Assembly: GCA_022539475.1 (NCBI GenBank)
Contig: VCMS01000101.1
Span: 62,001 to 126,000 of the forward strand
Direction: 5' to 3'
DNA from: Gracilaria domingensis
Taxonomy: Eukaryota > Rhodophyta > Florideophyceae > Gracilariales > Gracilariaceae
DNA: 64,000 bases
The position numbers and the translations under genes were made by a program. Positions 22,179-33,376 of this stretch are shown one piece after another. Within the stretch, counting starts at the first letter, position 1. Every line of letters begins with the position of its first letter. The notes under the pieces are model-generated. The model was not told where the DNA came from. It ran no database searches and saw only the letters and a list, made by a program, of their open reading frames with translations.

Positions 22179-25100
22179 GGTTCTTGTTGCATTGTATCAT
22201 AACGGTATCTAGGGGGCCGGCCTAATTCTGATTTGTAGTGTACGAGCCTCGTACACTGAAATATTATCCTTAGGATACCCTTCGTGTATATATGTACCTA
22301 TCTCAATACAAACAAGTGGTAGGCCTTTGACGATGGCCTTTTTATTCTCCAAATCTTTTTTGTAGCAATATAGCCTAATTAGAACGGCGAGCAGAGCGTT
22401 CTTCAAAAGAAACGCTTTGTCGGTAAGAAGGCTAACAATTATCCGGGCCATTGAAGATGATATCATAGATTTTTGAGGCCGCGAAGAAGTGGATTTGTTA
22501 GAGCTAATTCTAGAGCGACGTGGCGCAATATGCTCTTCACCGTGCGCAGCGATCTACGCGACAACTGGAGTCGCGGAGACATCTCTCGCGTTGCCGTTTG
22601 TCCGAGCATCCTGCGACTCGATCGCAGTTTTTGAGAATCTACCCACACCTCCCGAGAACAGAACATCTCCAGTCAAATGTAGTAAGTTGTGCTTAACTGC
22701 ATGGTGCTTTTGACATGACCGTTGAAACCACCCTGGTCCCGGACACTAAAGATCTATGCCACCGAGCGATAGGCTTGCGATGAATAAGCTTCAGTGAAAC
22801 CTTGACGCTCGCTCAGAGGCGCGCTGGCAGATTCGTCCTAGAATTGTTCGCGTCGGACCTCTGGACATCATTCAAGACGCAAAGGCGACATCGACAAATG
22901 TCGAAACTGTCGCCAACTTTTTCTTAGACAAATGCAAATCAAACAGAAAAGACAATCATCAAAACATCGTTTGTCTTCGATCCGTTAATGGTGTAGTGAA
23001 TGAAAGACACCTCAAAAGGAGAAATCTGAAGTGCTCTCGTAAGGCAGCTGTGGTTCCAGAAACGATAGCGTGTTCTAGTGTGATTGGTCCCAACCACGCA
23101 AGCAGATGACGAATGTGAAGCTGCCACAGTCAGCTTTTCCAATAATATTGGAAAAGCTGACTGTTATTCAAACTTTGCGTGAACATCATATTCCTTGAGG
23201 AGTTGCAGGCTAGACACTCGACACCTGGTTGAATTCACATAAGTTAGATACCGCCGATAAGTTACCTGGCCTGCTGCGACCTGGTAATAATATCAGCCAA
23301 TACCAAGGGTAGTAAAGTTTGCGGGAAGCCCCATAAAATTTATTCGAATCTGTACAATGCTGAACAAGCAGAAACATTCATTTCCAAGTGTATAAGGATA
23401 GAGGGCTACCCAAAAAGAAAGCAGCACAAGAAAAGCTGCAGCGGCATCTTACTCCATACGGCGAACTGTATCTGGCACGTCATTCAGATCACTTGTGTGT
23501 CGAAGGGGCGTACCCAACGCATGCAGACACTCATATTCAGACGGCAACCTTCTGAGCGGGTCTTCAACCCATCCTGCTCTATGCTCTTGTAAGCAAAATT
23601 CGTTTCTTATGGTGGCGGTTTGTACACAATGGGTCACATGTGTGACCTTCTTTACCTATAGCTCGAATTTAGACTGCTCGACTGTAGATCTCGTCATCAC
23701 ACAAAAAGGCAGTCATTTTCCAGTCCAACCGTTCGAAAAGCAACATTCTTGCATCCCACCATATCCATCCGCGTACTGGTGGTGGCGTTGATGCCGTCAC
23801 GCGGACCACATGTATCTCGATTCCTCCATAAATCAATTTCGATGAAAACCTACCGTCTTCCACGAAGGCCGTGCAAGAAGCAGAGTGCCTCGTAAAGGCT
23901 TCATCCTTGTGTTTAAAAAATACCAACGGTACCTTCATTTCCTTTTGTTTCCGGGGAAATTCTACCTTGAAGGAGATACTGCGGCTGTTAGGACTATTGT
24001 CATTGAGATTTTGTCGCCCTATCGACTGTTTCAGAATGGTTTGGGCTTTTTCTGGCCATTTCTCCTATAGTTTCAGAGTAAGTTCAAAGCATGGTCTAAG
24101 AGAAATCCAATTCAAGTTGAACAGCAGCCGCATGTAGCGGTTTTAGGCCGAAATGTCTTGGTCTTGGTTAAGGCGCACGCATTTGGACAAGATGAGGTCG
24201 ATAACAAGCGGAACAGACCAGATGCGCTGTCTATCGGCACAGTTGAGCATCACGTGGAGGGGATCAAGACTATGGAGCAGTTGCCACACTTTGGAATAGT
24301 CTTGTCCACCCTCACGTCGGAGGTTGTGGCCTTTTGCAAGCAGAGATGCCCCATAACAAACGGGGCAGCGAGTCGCCCATCATTTGCGATACGCAGTCCT
24401 GCATGTTCAGAAAGTCAGAAAGTGTGAGCTCGTTGTCCACCAATACTTGCAACTGGACAAAGCAAAGTGGAGGCAGGTCGTACCTTTTAGTGAGCGCCAA
24501 GAACTTTGTGGAAATCGTGGAAGCTCAACAGGATTGTACCGTGTCCACGAACCACTCCAGGTCACCTTCTTCGACCAAGTGTACTACCATGCTCTCGTTC
24601 GCGGATAACAAGCCGGGCTCAAGCCTTTGGAGTGCTAGCTTTCCCACGCAAGTCTTCTCGGTGAGTTCCTCGCCAGACTGCTCGAAAGTTACACTATTTC
24701 TTGGCTTGTCGGGTTCTGCTCTTCTCAACACGCCGACTTCATCACGGAGGGCATGTGTCGGATGGAGGTTGCCATCTATGAGACTCGAGCCCAGTATGGC
24801 CATGACTTTTTGCATTTGAATTCATTTGGGGTATCCTTGTATCGTCATGGCTGCGACAATCTTCGCTGTAGAAATACATGCAATCCATGTCATTTTAAGT
24901 GGCCTAAATGAAGAAGATGCACAGTTTGCAAAGACATTTGGCTCACTCGCACGCAGGCAGAGAATGGATGGATGTACCCGTCCCTCCCTGTGCGAGACTT
25001 TTTTCCAGCAGGGCATGGGGGTGAAACTGGCAAAGAAAAGGAACGTGCTTCTCAGAAGCAGAGCAGGACAACACTTTCGAGAGAGATGCATGGGTAGAGG

Positions 25101-25527
25101 CTGTTGCTCGTTTTGCACTCGTACTGGCTGAACTCGGCAAAACACACCCTCTTGACGCTAAGTTGTGGGGCTTGAAGAAAGAACTGCGGGCCAGTCCTCT
25201 TCTCTGACGAGAGCACGACATGGGTGCATCAAGTTCAATTTTGAAAACGCGACCAAGGACGAAGGGGCGGGAGCAGTTGTATCGAGAGAAATGTTCAAGT
25301 TGGGCAATTCAAAACTACAATTCAGAGTAGGGATGATGGAGCCGAGTATGGTGAGCTATAGCGGAATGTATTCACGGAGCACGCGGGAAAGTTTTGTGCC
25401 GAGCACGAGAATAGTTGCTGTGCCAAGGGCATAGAAAAGGGTGTAGCTGCACGACTTTTCAGCAAGTTTGGACCATCCGGCGGGAACTGGGGCTGGAGGC
25501 GTACACGTACCATCCCAGCGATCCGCC
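22179..25527. other. Long intergenic stretch, possible decayed coding sequence
   Basis: No intact gene is supported. Between about 24,100 and 25,430 both strands carry overlapping 90-160 codon frames with protein-like composition (for example minus 24,525-24,815 with EQSGEELTEKTCVGKLAL), interrupted by stops. This could be a degraded gene or transposon of unknown type. A 39-bp palindrome is listed separately. Confidence 0.35.
23126..23164. repeat. 39-bp perfect palindrome
   Basis: Two 19-base arms (left arm ACAGTCAGCTTTTCCAATA) surround a single central A. The whole is self-complementary with no mismatch. It is AT-rich at the centre and could extrude a cruciform or form an RNA hairpin. Confidence 0.85.
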
Positions 25528-27259
25528 ATGAACCGTGGGAGGACGTACAAGGGAGAAGCATCGCCGTCGAAGGCGATCGCAGACGCAACGGGGCGACACT
25601 TTGTACGCTTTGTGAAGAGCGAGATCCGCGACAGGTTCACGCCAGCCACGGACGCGCGGAAAGACGTGATCGATGCGAAATGGAGCGCGGTGTTCGGCGA
25701 ACTGGACAGTGCGCTGCAGCAGTACGTGCGCGGCAGAATGAAGCTGCCGCAGTTGACAAAGCGCGCAAACAAGCTTGTGAACGACGCCAAACGCGAGAAG
25801 GAAAGAACTGGACAGCGGAGCGGGCCGCCGCTACTGCTGTGGACGCTTTTCGAGGAGCGCGGGCGCGAGGCCGAGGCCGGCCGCGAGAGAGAAGCAGACG
25901 AGCTGCGACAGTTTGTGGAGCGCTGGCTGGCGAGGGTGGTGCGCGATAATGCCGGAAGGGGGACGAAACGGGTGACGCGCGCGGAGCAAGCGGTGCGCGC
26001 GGCGCACGAGGCGTTTGTGGCGGCCGAGTGGGACTGGACGCGGTTTGTGGCGGGCGTGAACCGCGCGGCTCGCGCGCTGGGGCGGGCCAAGATGCGCGCG
26101 GTGTGTCTGTACCGGCTGTGCGTGCAGCACCGCGAGAAACAGGCGGCGGCGGAGGCGGCGCAGCTCAACGAAGACGCAGCCGAAGAAGAGGAGGAGGAGG
26201 ACGAAGACGAAGACGCAGAGGAGGACGAGGAGGCGGCCGAGCGGTTCCGCTGCCGGCACGACGCGCACGCGCTGCGCGAGGAGGAGGTGGGCGGGGCGTA
26301 CGCGGTGGCGGTGGGCAGGCGGCAGCGCGTCGGGTACGAGTTTGCGGCGCACACGCTGCACTTTCTCGCCGACGACACGGAGGATGTGGACGAGGGCATG
26401 CTGGGGCGGCTGGAGGCGGTGTACGTGGAGGTGGACGCGCTGCGGAAGCGGTTCGAGGACGGGGCGGTGTGCATCCACGACCTGGTGGAGCAGGTGACGC
26501 GCGCGGTGCAGACGATCGACCGCGAGCGGCTGCGCGAGTTTGACATGTTTGGGCACTTTGTGGAGCGGCGCGGGGTGCGGCTGCCGGCGTTGGAGGAGCT
26601 GGAGGAGGACGAGGAGGAGGAGGAGGAGGAGGAGAGGGAGGAGGAGGAGGGCGAGGAGGAGGAGGAGGAGGGCGAGGGCGAGGGCGAGGGCGAGGGCGGG
26701 CGTCGCAAGGGCGGTGGCGACGTGCTTTGGCGCGTGATGCGGCTGATGGACGAGAGCGAACTGACGGCGCTGGAGGTGGGCGAGGAGAGCTCCAACTTGA
26801 TCCGCGTGTGCAGCCGCTTCCGGCACAAGGCGCAGCGGCAGGTGGCGGTGCTCGCGCTGCGGCAGATCAAGGCGCTGCGCGACGACGACGGCGCGCGCGC
26901 GCGCGCGCAGCTGGGGCTGCCGCCGCTGCGGCGGCGCGCGATGAGCGCGCGCGAGCGGCGGCACGACGACGCGCGGCGGCAGCAGGTGGCGGCCATCTGC
27001 CGCGGCTGGGGCGGGCTGGACGCCGTGACCACCGCGGCGCTGCTGGCGGGCGCGGACCGGCTGAGCGCGCGGCGGCGGCGCGCACAGACGCGCAAGCGCG
27101 CGGCGGAGCGCGAGCTGCGCGAGCTGCGGCGGCGGCGGCTCGACCCCGCGCGCATGAAGGAGCTGCCCGTGACGGACGGCGTGGTGAACCTGCGCCGCGA
27201 GCGCGCGCTGCTGCTGCGCGACCACGCGCGCCGCGCCGCCGCCGCCGCGCGCGCGGCGC

Positions 27260-27314
<55 letters not shown>

Positions 27315-27564
27315 GCTGCTGGACGAGGCGCGGCTGGCGGCGCGGCTGGCGGCGCGCTGGCGGGCCGTGAGCGGCGGCGGCGACGCGCCCGACGGCGCGG
27401 CGCGCGTGGCGCCCGCGGCGGCGCGCGTGCTGGCGCTGGCGGCGGAGGGCCGCGCGCGCGACGCGCTGCAGCGGCTGCGGCAGCTGCGGCGGCTGCTGGG
27501 CGCGGCGCGGCTGGACGGCGCGCTGCTGCGCACGGCGCTGGCGGCGCAGCGGCGCTGGTGGTGA
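25528..27564 (+). CDS. Large acidic, Arg-rich predicted coiled-coil protein, unknown function
   Basis: From the first ATG (25,528) the frame runs 678 residues. The N-terminal third is soluble and helical in character (RHFVRFVKSEIRDRF, LPQLTKRANKLVNDAKREKE). Two runs of Glu/Asp lie at about residues 217-238 and 357-389. The C-terminal third is Arg/Ala-rich with REREL-type charged helices and a 17-Gly tract near residue 580-596. No catalytic motif, membrane segment or signal peptide is visible, so an intracellular scaffold or nucleic-acid-associated protein is possible but unproven. Codon usage is mixed in the first ~60 codons and then almost exclusively G or C at third positions. Long opposite-strand frames here are shadows of this composition. 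I do not recognise a family. Confidence 0.6.
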
Positions 27565-27608
27565 GGCGCGCGGCGCGCAGCCGGCGGGCGCGCGCACACG
27601 TGCGGCTG

Positions 27609-27634
27609 CGCGCGCGCGCGCGCGCGCGCGCGCA
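27609..27634. repeat. Alternating GC dinucleotide tract
   Basis: An uninterrupted alternating CG/GC run of about 26 bases lies between two genes. Such tracts favour left-handed DNA and replication slippage. Confidence 0.8.
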
Positions 27635-27775
27635 TACAGCGCGCCGCGCGTTTAAGCGCGCGCGGCCGGCGCGCGGCGGCGGCGGCGCGCGCGGCGGGCG
27701 GCGGGCAGCAGCGCGCGCGCACTCTCGCGAGCGGCGCCGTTGCGGAAGCTGGTGAACACGTCGGGCGCTCTCGCG

Positions 27776-28187
27776 ATGGCGCGGCCGGCGCCGGACGCGG
27801 CCGTGGTGCGCGTGGTGGCGCTCAACGACGCGCCGGCGGCGGCGGCGCGGCGGCAGCTGTCGCACTCGTCGGCGGGCTCGGCCGCGTCGGCCAAGCGCGC
27901 CGTGCGCGCGTTCGCGCGCGCGGCGCGCCACGCGCCGGCGGCGGCGCCCGGCGGCGCGCGCGACGCGCCGGACGCGGCGTGGCGGCTGGCGGCGGGCGCG
28001 CGCGACGGCGAGGACGCGCGCGGCGCGGGCGCGCGCGACGGCGCGTCGCTGGACTGGACGCTGGGCGCGGACGCGGACGCGGAGGCGCGCGCGGGCGCGG
28101 CGCAGCGCTCGTTCTCGCGGCGCGACAGCGCGCGCGACGCGGTGCGGCGCTTCACGTCGTTCGGCGCCGCGCGGCGCGGCGAGCGCC

Positions 28188-28219
<32 letters not shown>

Positions 28220-28348
28220 AAGACGCGCGGCGTGCTGCGCGCGCTGGGCACGGGGCTGGTGCGGTGCGGCGAGGCGTGGGCCATGTGGGGCATGATGACG
28301 CCGGCGCGCCAGCGCGCGTGGAAGCCCGAGTCGGCGGCCGGCCGCTAG
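27776..28348 (+). CDS. Small Ala/Arg-rich protein, unknown
   Basis: The ATG at 27,776 opens a 190-residue frame starting MARPAPDAAVVRVVALND. Notable segments are RSFSRRDSARDAVRRFTSF (a basic, phosphorylatable-looking motif), a ten-Gly run and a more ordered C-terminus (KTRGVLRALGTGLVRCGEAW, AMWGMM). All third codon positions are G or C, as in neighbouring GC-island genes. A competing minus-strand frame covers the same DNA with an equally GC-rich third position (see the Cys-rich gene entry), so only one of the two is likely real. I favour the plus strand because its composition is more protein-like. The family is unknown. Confidence 0.45.
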
Positions 28349-29150
28349 AGGGAGACAACGAGCAGCGGCAGAGAGTTATAGCAGCGCAGTTAGGCGAGCA
28401 GCAGCCCCAAACGTTGGCACGTTTTTCGCGCCGCCCCCTCACGAGAGCAGCAGCGCCGCCGCCGCGCGCACGCACACGCCGCGCGCGCACAGCAGCCCGC
28501 GCGCGCTGCGCGCAGCGGCCCGCTTGGCAGCGCAAGCCCGCCGCGCACCGCACGCACGCAACGGAGCAGTCGCCGCCCTCCGCGCTCTCAAGCTTGCGGC
28601 ACCTTCTTCGCTTGCACACCAGCCCGTCTTCACAGCGCGTCCCTCTGCCGCACCGCTCGCACAGCGCCGCCCTCACCGTACTGCTCTGCCCCACGCAGCG
28701 TCCCGCTCCACAGCGCAATCCCGCCGCGCACTGCACGCACGCGCGCGAGCAGTCGCCGCCCTCCGCGCTCTCAATCTTGCTGCACCTTCTTCGTCCACAC
28801 GCCAGCCCGTCTTCGCAGCGCGCCCCTCTCCCGCACCGCTCGCACAGCGCCGCCCTCCCCGTACTGCTCTGCCGCGCGCACCGCCCGCCTCTGCACCGCA
28901 GTCCTGCGCCGCACTGCACGCACGCGCGCGAGCAGTCGCCGCCCTCCGCGCTCTCAAGCTTGCGGCACCTTCTTCGTCGGCACACCAGCCCGTCCTCACA
29001 CCGCGTGCCTCCCCCGCACCGCCCGCACAGCGTCGCCGCCGCCGCGCCGGACGCCGCGCGCGGCCGCGCGCGGCCGCGCGCTGCGGCCGTGCTGCCTGCG
29101 GCCGCGGTCAGCAGCAGCAACAGCGCCAACGCCACGTACTTGCTCATCAT
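28152..29150 (-). CDS. Secreted Cys-rich protein with three near-identical repeats
   Basis: Minus-strand ATG-ATG at 29,150/29,147 starts a clear signal peptide (MMSKYVALALLLLLTAAAGS). Three repeats of about 61 residues follow (about 42-102, 103-163, 164-214). Each has the plan C-x2-C-x5-C-x5-C-x4-C, a KLESAEGGDC linker and C-x3-C-x2-C-x5-C-x4-C, like the modules of the larger protein at 41,846-44,263. Function is unknown; a disulfide-rich wall or matrix protein is a reasonable guess. The C-terminus is uncertain. The unspliced frame runs into DNA antisense to the gene ending at 28,348. Bases 28,442 to 28,345 have the look of a 98-base intron (GTGAGG donor, CTAAC about 45 bases before a CTCTAG acceptor), and splicing it would enter another open frame reaching 27,652. 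Confidence 0.65.
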
Positions 29151-29914
29151 CGCAGCGCGTTCGATCGCGCAGCTTCGCCTCCGGCTTCCAGTTCGCTCCG
29201 CAGCCGCGCCTGCCTCTTCTTCCCGTCGGCGCGCGCTGCAGCCGGCAGCAAATGTATCCGCGTCCGCGCCTCTCGCGCCCGCGCCCGCGCCGCGCAAATC
29301 ATTTCAGCGCTGCGCTCTCGCGGTCGGCCGCGCCCATGCAACACGTCCGCCGCCCGCTGCCTCATGATGGCATACATCCATACGCATCTATGCTCACCGA
29401 GCCATGTATGCACGTCGCTGTGCGTCACACATCCCCAAACACACGCTCGCCCGCATCCAGTGAGCCTGCCCGTCCGTCGCGCAGCAGCGCCGAATGGGGT
29501 TGCGCATGTGGCGCGTGCGCGCGCCTCATCCTCGAAACCGGTGCATCTCTCGGGTGCACGCGATGCTGACGTTGAGATCGCGAGCTCGCTGTCAGCGCAC
29601 ACTTCGCCGCGCATTGCACACCCGCCGTCGGCGATCGTCATCCTGTCTCGAGCCTGCCGTCACGGCATCATGTGTGCACGCCCTTCAACGGTGTAGCACC
29701 TTTTGCGCTCGCGGTCCTTCATCGTCATGTCCCTGCTCAAACCAACACAAGGGAAAAGAACGAGTGATGATGATCGCAACGCACAGCTACTGTACCTCTA
29801 AAATCGCGCACTTGCAGCAAACACAGAGACTAGCGTTCCCGACATTCCGACGTCGCCTTCTTCTTCCAGCCGCAGCTGGCTCGAATCTGGCGCGCAAAGT
29901 GGTTGCGGCTTGCG
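29151..29914. other. GC-island edge, no supported gene
   Basis: Composition falls from GC-rich to balanced across this interval. Frames on both strands are long only because of GC richness near 29.2-29.6 kb. It probably contains the promoter of the minus-strand Cys-rich gene. Confidence 0.35.
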
Positions 29915-29996
29915 CATGTACAAACTTTGTACATGTACAAAGGTACCACAACGCTATCTACCCTTGCATTTCACGGTGATCGTGATCATGATCACC
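29915..29996. repeat. Cluster of short palindromes
   Basis: CATGTACAAA-C-TTTGTACATG (29,915-29,935) overlaps the 16-base palindrome TTTGTACATGTACAAA (29,926-29,941). Forty bases later GGTGATCGTGATCATGATCACC (29,975-29,996) is self-complementary apart from one mismatched pair. This could be a protein-binding or hairpin region upstream of the minus-strand Cys-rich gene. Confidence 0.7.
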
Positions 29997-30105
29997 ATGC
30001 GAATAATATTCTGTTGTTTACGTTTTTTTTGAAATTTTGAACTTTCAAAACATTTACACTCCTAGTTTGAGAGCTATGATCCTCTTCTTTTGTGAGGCGG
30101 TTCGC

Positions 30106-30390
30106 GTATGTCTAGCTCACTACACATAAGCGGACAACATGATTGGGTAACCACAGTAACCGTTCGTTGTCAGCGTGCCACTTGTCTGCTTGGCTTATGT
30201 CTAGCTCACTAGACATGAGCAAAATCCTTTCAATTGGCTACAAATTCAATCGGTTTGAGATCAAACCAATAACATTCCAACTCCAGTACCACGTGTACTT
30301 CAATCAACTTGGTTTTTTACACCCCTTCCCCTCACCCGCAAGATTCATTACCTTATTGGCTATTCTTATGTCTAGCTCGCTAGACATGAG
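30106..30390. repeat. Three copies of a TATGTCTAGCTCACTAGACAT palindromic element
   Basis: ATGTCTAG, a four-base centre, then CTAGACAT forms an imperfect hairpin seen at about 30,107-30,129, 30,196-30,217 and 30,367-30,388, spaced about 88 and 171 bases (roughly one and two periods). A GGCT or TTGGCT word precedes the second and third copies. This may be an eroded satellite or a repeated binding site. Confidence 0.65.
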
Positions 30391-30816
30391 AATTTCTAGT
30401 CCCAAAAGGGTGAACCCACGTTACTCGCCAAATTTTGAGCGTGCGCAAAGCAAGTTAAAAACATTGTTCACAGAGATGTTAGCCACTTCTTACAAACACT
30501 TTAATTGAATGTAGAGCTGCATCAAAAGCTTTCTACCAACAAAGTGTCTGGCGATTCGAATGAGCATACAATAATTGTCATCATTGCAAAGCGATTTAAG
30601 GTATATAAAATCTTAAACTGGCCTCATATGAGATCAATTGTCAAATACACACTAAAACGTATCTTAGACGTACAGTTTGGGTTTGTGCACACCACCTACT
30701 GAAATGCCCTGTTGACCAATGTCTCGTTCAACGCTTTGCACCAATCATGGGCGCTCAAAGATGTGTTGTTCGGAAACTTCGGTAGGGAAACATGACAAAG
30801 TTAAATATTATAGCCC
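30391..30816. other. No supported gene
   Basis: This is AT-rich DNA with short frames only and no motif seen. Confidence 0.4.
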
Positions 30817-31428
30817 CTATCGTCGTGTCTGACAGGAATCTAAAAGAAAAGGAAAAAATCTTGAAACGAACGATCGAGTCCTTCTTGGCGCACATAGCAC
30901 TCCTGTGCTTCCTGAAAACGGAGCGGCACTGAATTCATTATACAATTCGCATACAATGGAACGTGACCCGTTATCAACACCAAACACTTCGTTGCATAGA
31001 TTTACGCCAGCCTCCGAGTGCAACCTGGCTGTTGTTGCCATGGAAGCGTTCCTATTGGGCACTGCCGTAATGGTTGAACATGTTTGTCCAACAAAAATGG
31101 GATCAAGGCCTGCAATAACGCCTGAATGGGCATACGCTGCCCTTGTTCCCTGGACAAAAAGCGAAATGACGTCAGAAGTGTTCAGAGTGTACGGTCTGAA
31201 AGTTCCCTTTGTGCAGTTGTAGCAAAGGTTCGCCCTGTCGACGCAGGCGTCTACCTTCCCGGCTTCACACCTTACATAACGATACTCCATATTAAATGGG
31301 GCTCCAAAGGAGAAAGAATGTTCTCTTATAGGAAGCATCACAGCGACGACAAAGAGCAACGGAAGCCCACGGAAAGAGGTGCCCCAAACGCGATCCAAGA
31401 AGCTGATAGCAAGCCATTGTCCCACCAT
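30817..31428 (-). CDS. Predicted secreted or membrane Cys-containing protein, unknown
   Basis: A 203-residue minus-strand frame starts at the ATG at 31,428 (plus-strand CAT at 31,426-31,428). A hydrophobic segment at about residues 22-33 (LPLLFVVAVMLP) may be a signal anchor. Downstream are eight or so Cys, several in a CVDRANLCYNC-type cluster, and N-glycosylation sequons (NCT, NTS, NAS, NGS). This is the pattern of an extracellular domain. I recognise no family. Codon usage is balanced, unlike the GC islands. It could be a genuine small gene or a lucky frame. The sequons and Cys clustering argue for the first. Confidence 0.45.
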   Translation of the reverse strand: MVGQWLAISFLDRVWGTSFRGLPLLFVVAVMLPIREHSFSFGAPFNMEYRYVRCEAGKVDACVDRANLCYNCTKGTFRPYTLNTSDVISLFVQGTRAAYAHSGVIAGLDPIFVGQTCSTITAVPNRNASMATTARLHSEAGVNLCNEVFGVDNGSRSIVCELYNEFSAAPFSGSTGVLCAPRRTRSFVSRFFPFLLDSCQTRR

Positions 31429-33091
31429 GTTTAAAATTTCCGTAGTTAAGCAGGAGCGACGACGAACAGCTCAAGCTGTCGGGCACGCTGGATGCTTTTG
31501 TAGCGTTGCTCAGCGAAGAATCACAAGTGCTTATCTTCCTTTCTTTTTTTTTGCCAACAATCATGAGAGACACTCAAGCAATAGAGCTAGATCATGATGC
31601 GTAATTTCCTCCAACTTTTCCTTATCCAAGGCTTTCAGCTTCACTACCTTCAACGTTCATATGCGTGTAAACGAGGGCGAAAGTAGCGGCAACGAAGCAA
31701 TCGCGTTTATTGTAAAGACATAACAGCCTTTAAACAGGCTACTTGACATCCAGCTTTCCTTCGTCTCTTGAGTGCTCGACAACACTGTTGGGCTTGCCTT
31801 TGAAGCAGTATCAAGAACAGCGCAACGCTGAGTCAGCTTTCGTAGAAAATCTCGAGGCTTGCAGGAAGCGAGCCCCTCAACAAAAGAGGAGTCCAGAAAG
31901 AAGTCGATAACAGTCGACCGTCGTTATGAGAGTGATAGCCACGTGTAACGACTCGTTCCGCTTCACAGCGACAGAGTCCTCCTCAGGCCAGCGTCTTTGA
32001 CGCAAGGCCCCTGAGCAGAGGTGATTTGCAACTTGTGGCGAACAGAGCGACGCACGCGACGGAAACGCTTCCGTTCATCATCAGGCTTCTGAATCTTCTT
32101 CTCAAACCATCATACGATAGCTTCATCATTACAATATATATTCATGAACGGTTGTTGACGGCAACATTGTATTGTAAGGTTACACGAACTAACTTGTTTG
32201 CGGTCGCAGTTCACTTTGAAGTTCATTTTCTTCTTCAGTCTAGAAGTACAGCCATCACGCGAGCTTTAAGTGAACATCACCGCGTGTGATCGCCAAATTG
32301 GCTGGTATCAAAGGCGGGTTATCTGATTGATAAGCTTGGTGTTCTGGTACTTGCTGGCACAGTGAAGAACGGCAGCCGCAAAATGTCTGCATGCTTGCGC
32401 ATGTTTACAGTGAGCGCTTTGCCTCTTCGTTTTATGCCACAGAAGCTCACCCCTTCTTCGAAGGTACCGTTGGGTACAAAGGTGTTGTCAGCGTGCTATG
32501 CGGGAGTTATTAAAAATCTCGTCTTTGCGCTTGGTATGCTTATGCATCTTGCTTCCTCGAATATGTGCCTTTCGATCACGGACTCTTGCAGATTATCGTT
32601 TTTTTTTGTCTCGTCGGACCTGCAGGTCCGTTCCTGATAGTAGGGTAGCAACATGCCGCTTCCACAAAGTATGCACATTACCCCAATCGTAGCGATGATC
32701 GCACTCTACACTTTTGTAGGTGATGGCAGCTCGCCATCACAAGACCATGATGCGGCTAACTACCATTTCCCACTTGTTCTGCCCCTCACGTAATCCAAAC
32801 TTTGCTCCAGCTGCAGCCGTCGTCATCATGTTGCCTTTGACAGGCTGAAAGCGCAGCTAATTTCTGCGGTACAAGGATACATTTCCAGAGAAAAGCTCTG
32901 ATGAACGGTCTTGAAATGGCAGCGATGCAAAATATTTTTTCGTTCATTTGTTTCAAGCTAAATCAGACTCATAATTTCTATTGCTTTCTGCAAAACACAG
33001 AGTTGCAAAGAAAACTGTGTTAAAACCGTGAGCATAAAAACGCAGGACGTCATCAAATTTAAATGGTGATCCGCACCAATTTTAATTCCAT
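31429..33091. other. No supported gene
   Basis: Short frames only. A TTTTTTTTGTCTCG-type T run near 32,600 and small palindromes (GACCTGCAGGTC near 32,620) are the only visible structure. Confidence 0.4.
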
Positions 33092-33376
33092 ATGGCCGGG
33101 AAGAACCACAAGAACGAAAATGAGCAGGCACAGTGTGCCTATTGCCTTCGATATCTCGCCGGCTTTGATACTGTGCTGCGCCATATCAAGCGTGTTCATA
33201 ACACCCCTCAGATCAAGTTCTGTTACAAATGTAGCTTCATTGCGTTCAACGAAGATTTTGAAGAGCACATGATGACTGCACACAACATTGCATACTGCAC
33301 TAAATGTGTGAGAAAGATTGACAGAACTCGATTTGACGAGCATAAACGAAAATGTCACCAAGCTCCAGACGGTTAG
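33092..33376 (+). CDS. Small C2H2-type zinc-finger protein
   Basis: The 94-residue frame from the ATG at 33,092 contains three Cys/His modules: CAYCLRYLAGFDTVLRHIKR with the distal HNT His, then CYKCSFIAFNEDFEEHMMTA followed by His, then CTKCVRKIDRTRFDEHKRKC followed by His. Each has C-x2-C followed by a helix with H-x3-5-H or H-x3-4-C-type ligands, the C2H2 plan. It may bind DNA or RNA or act as a small adaptor. The lack of any other domain and the size make it either a complete mini-protein or a surviving fragment of a larger factor. The ATG is the natural start because it precedes a short basic leader. Confidence 0.6.
   Translation: MAGKNHKNENEQAQCAYCLRYLAGFDTVLRHIKRVHNTPQIKFCYKCSFIAFNEDFEEHMMTAHNIAYCTKCVRKIDRTRFDEHKRKCHQAPDG

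Noticed and set aside
25356-27722. Very long minus-strand ORF (788 codons) opposite the acidic protein
   Set aside because: In GC-saturated DNA stop codons are rare on all frames. Its product is Ser/Arg/Ala noise and the plus frame has ordered acidic and helical blocks.
27979-29367. 462-codon plus-strand ORF across the Cys-rich gene
   Set aside because: Shadow frame: no leader or regular motif, while the minus frame has three exact Cys repeats.
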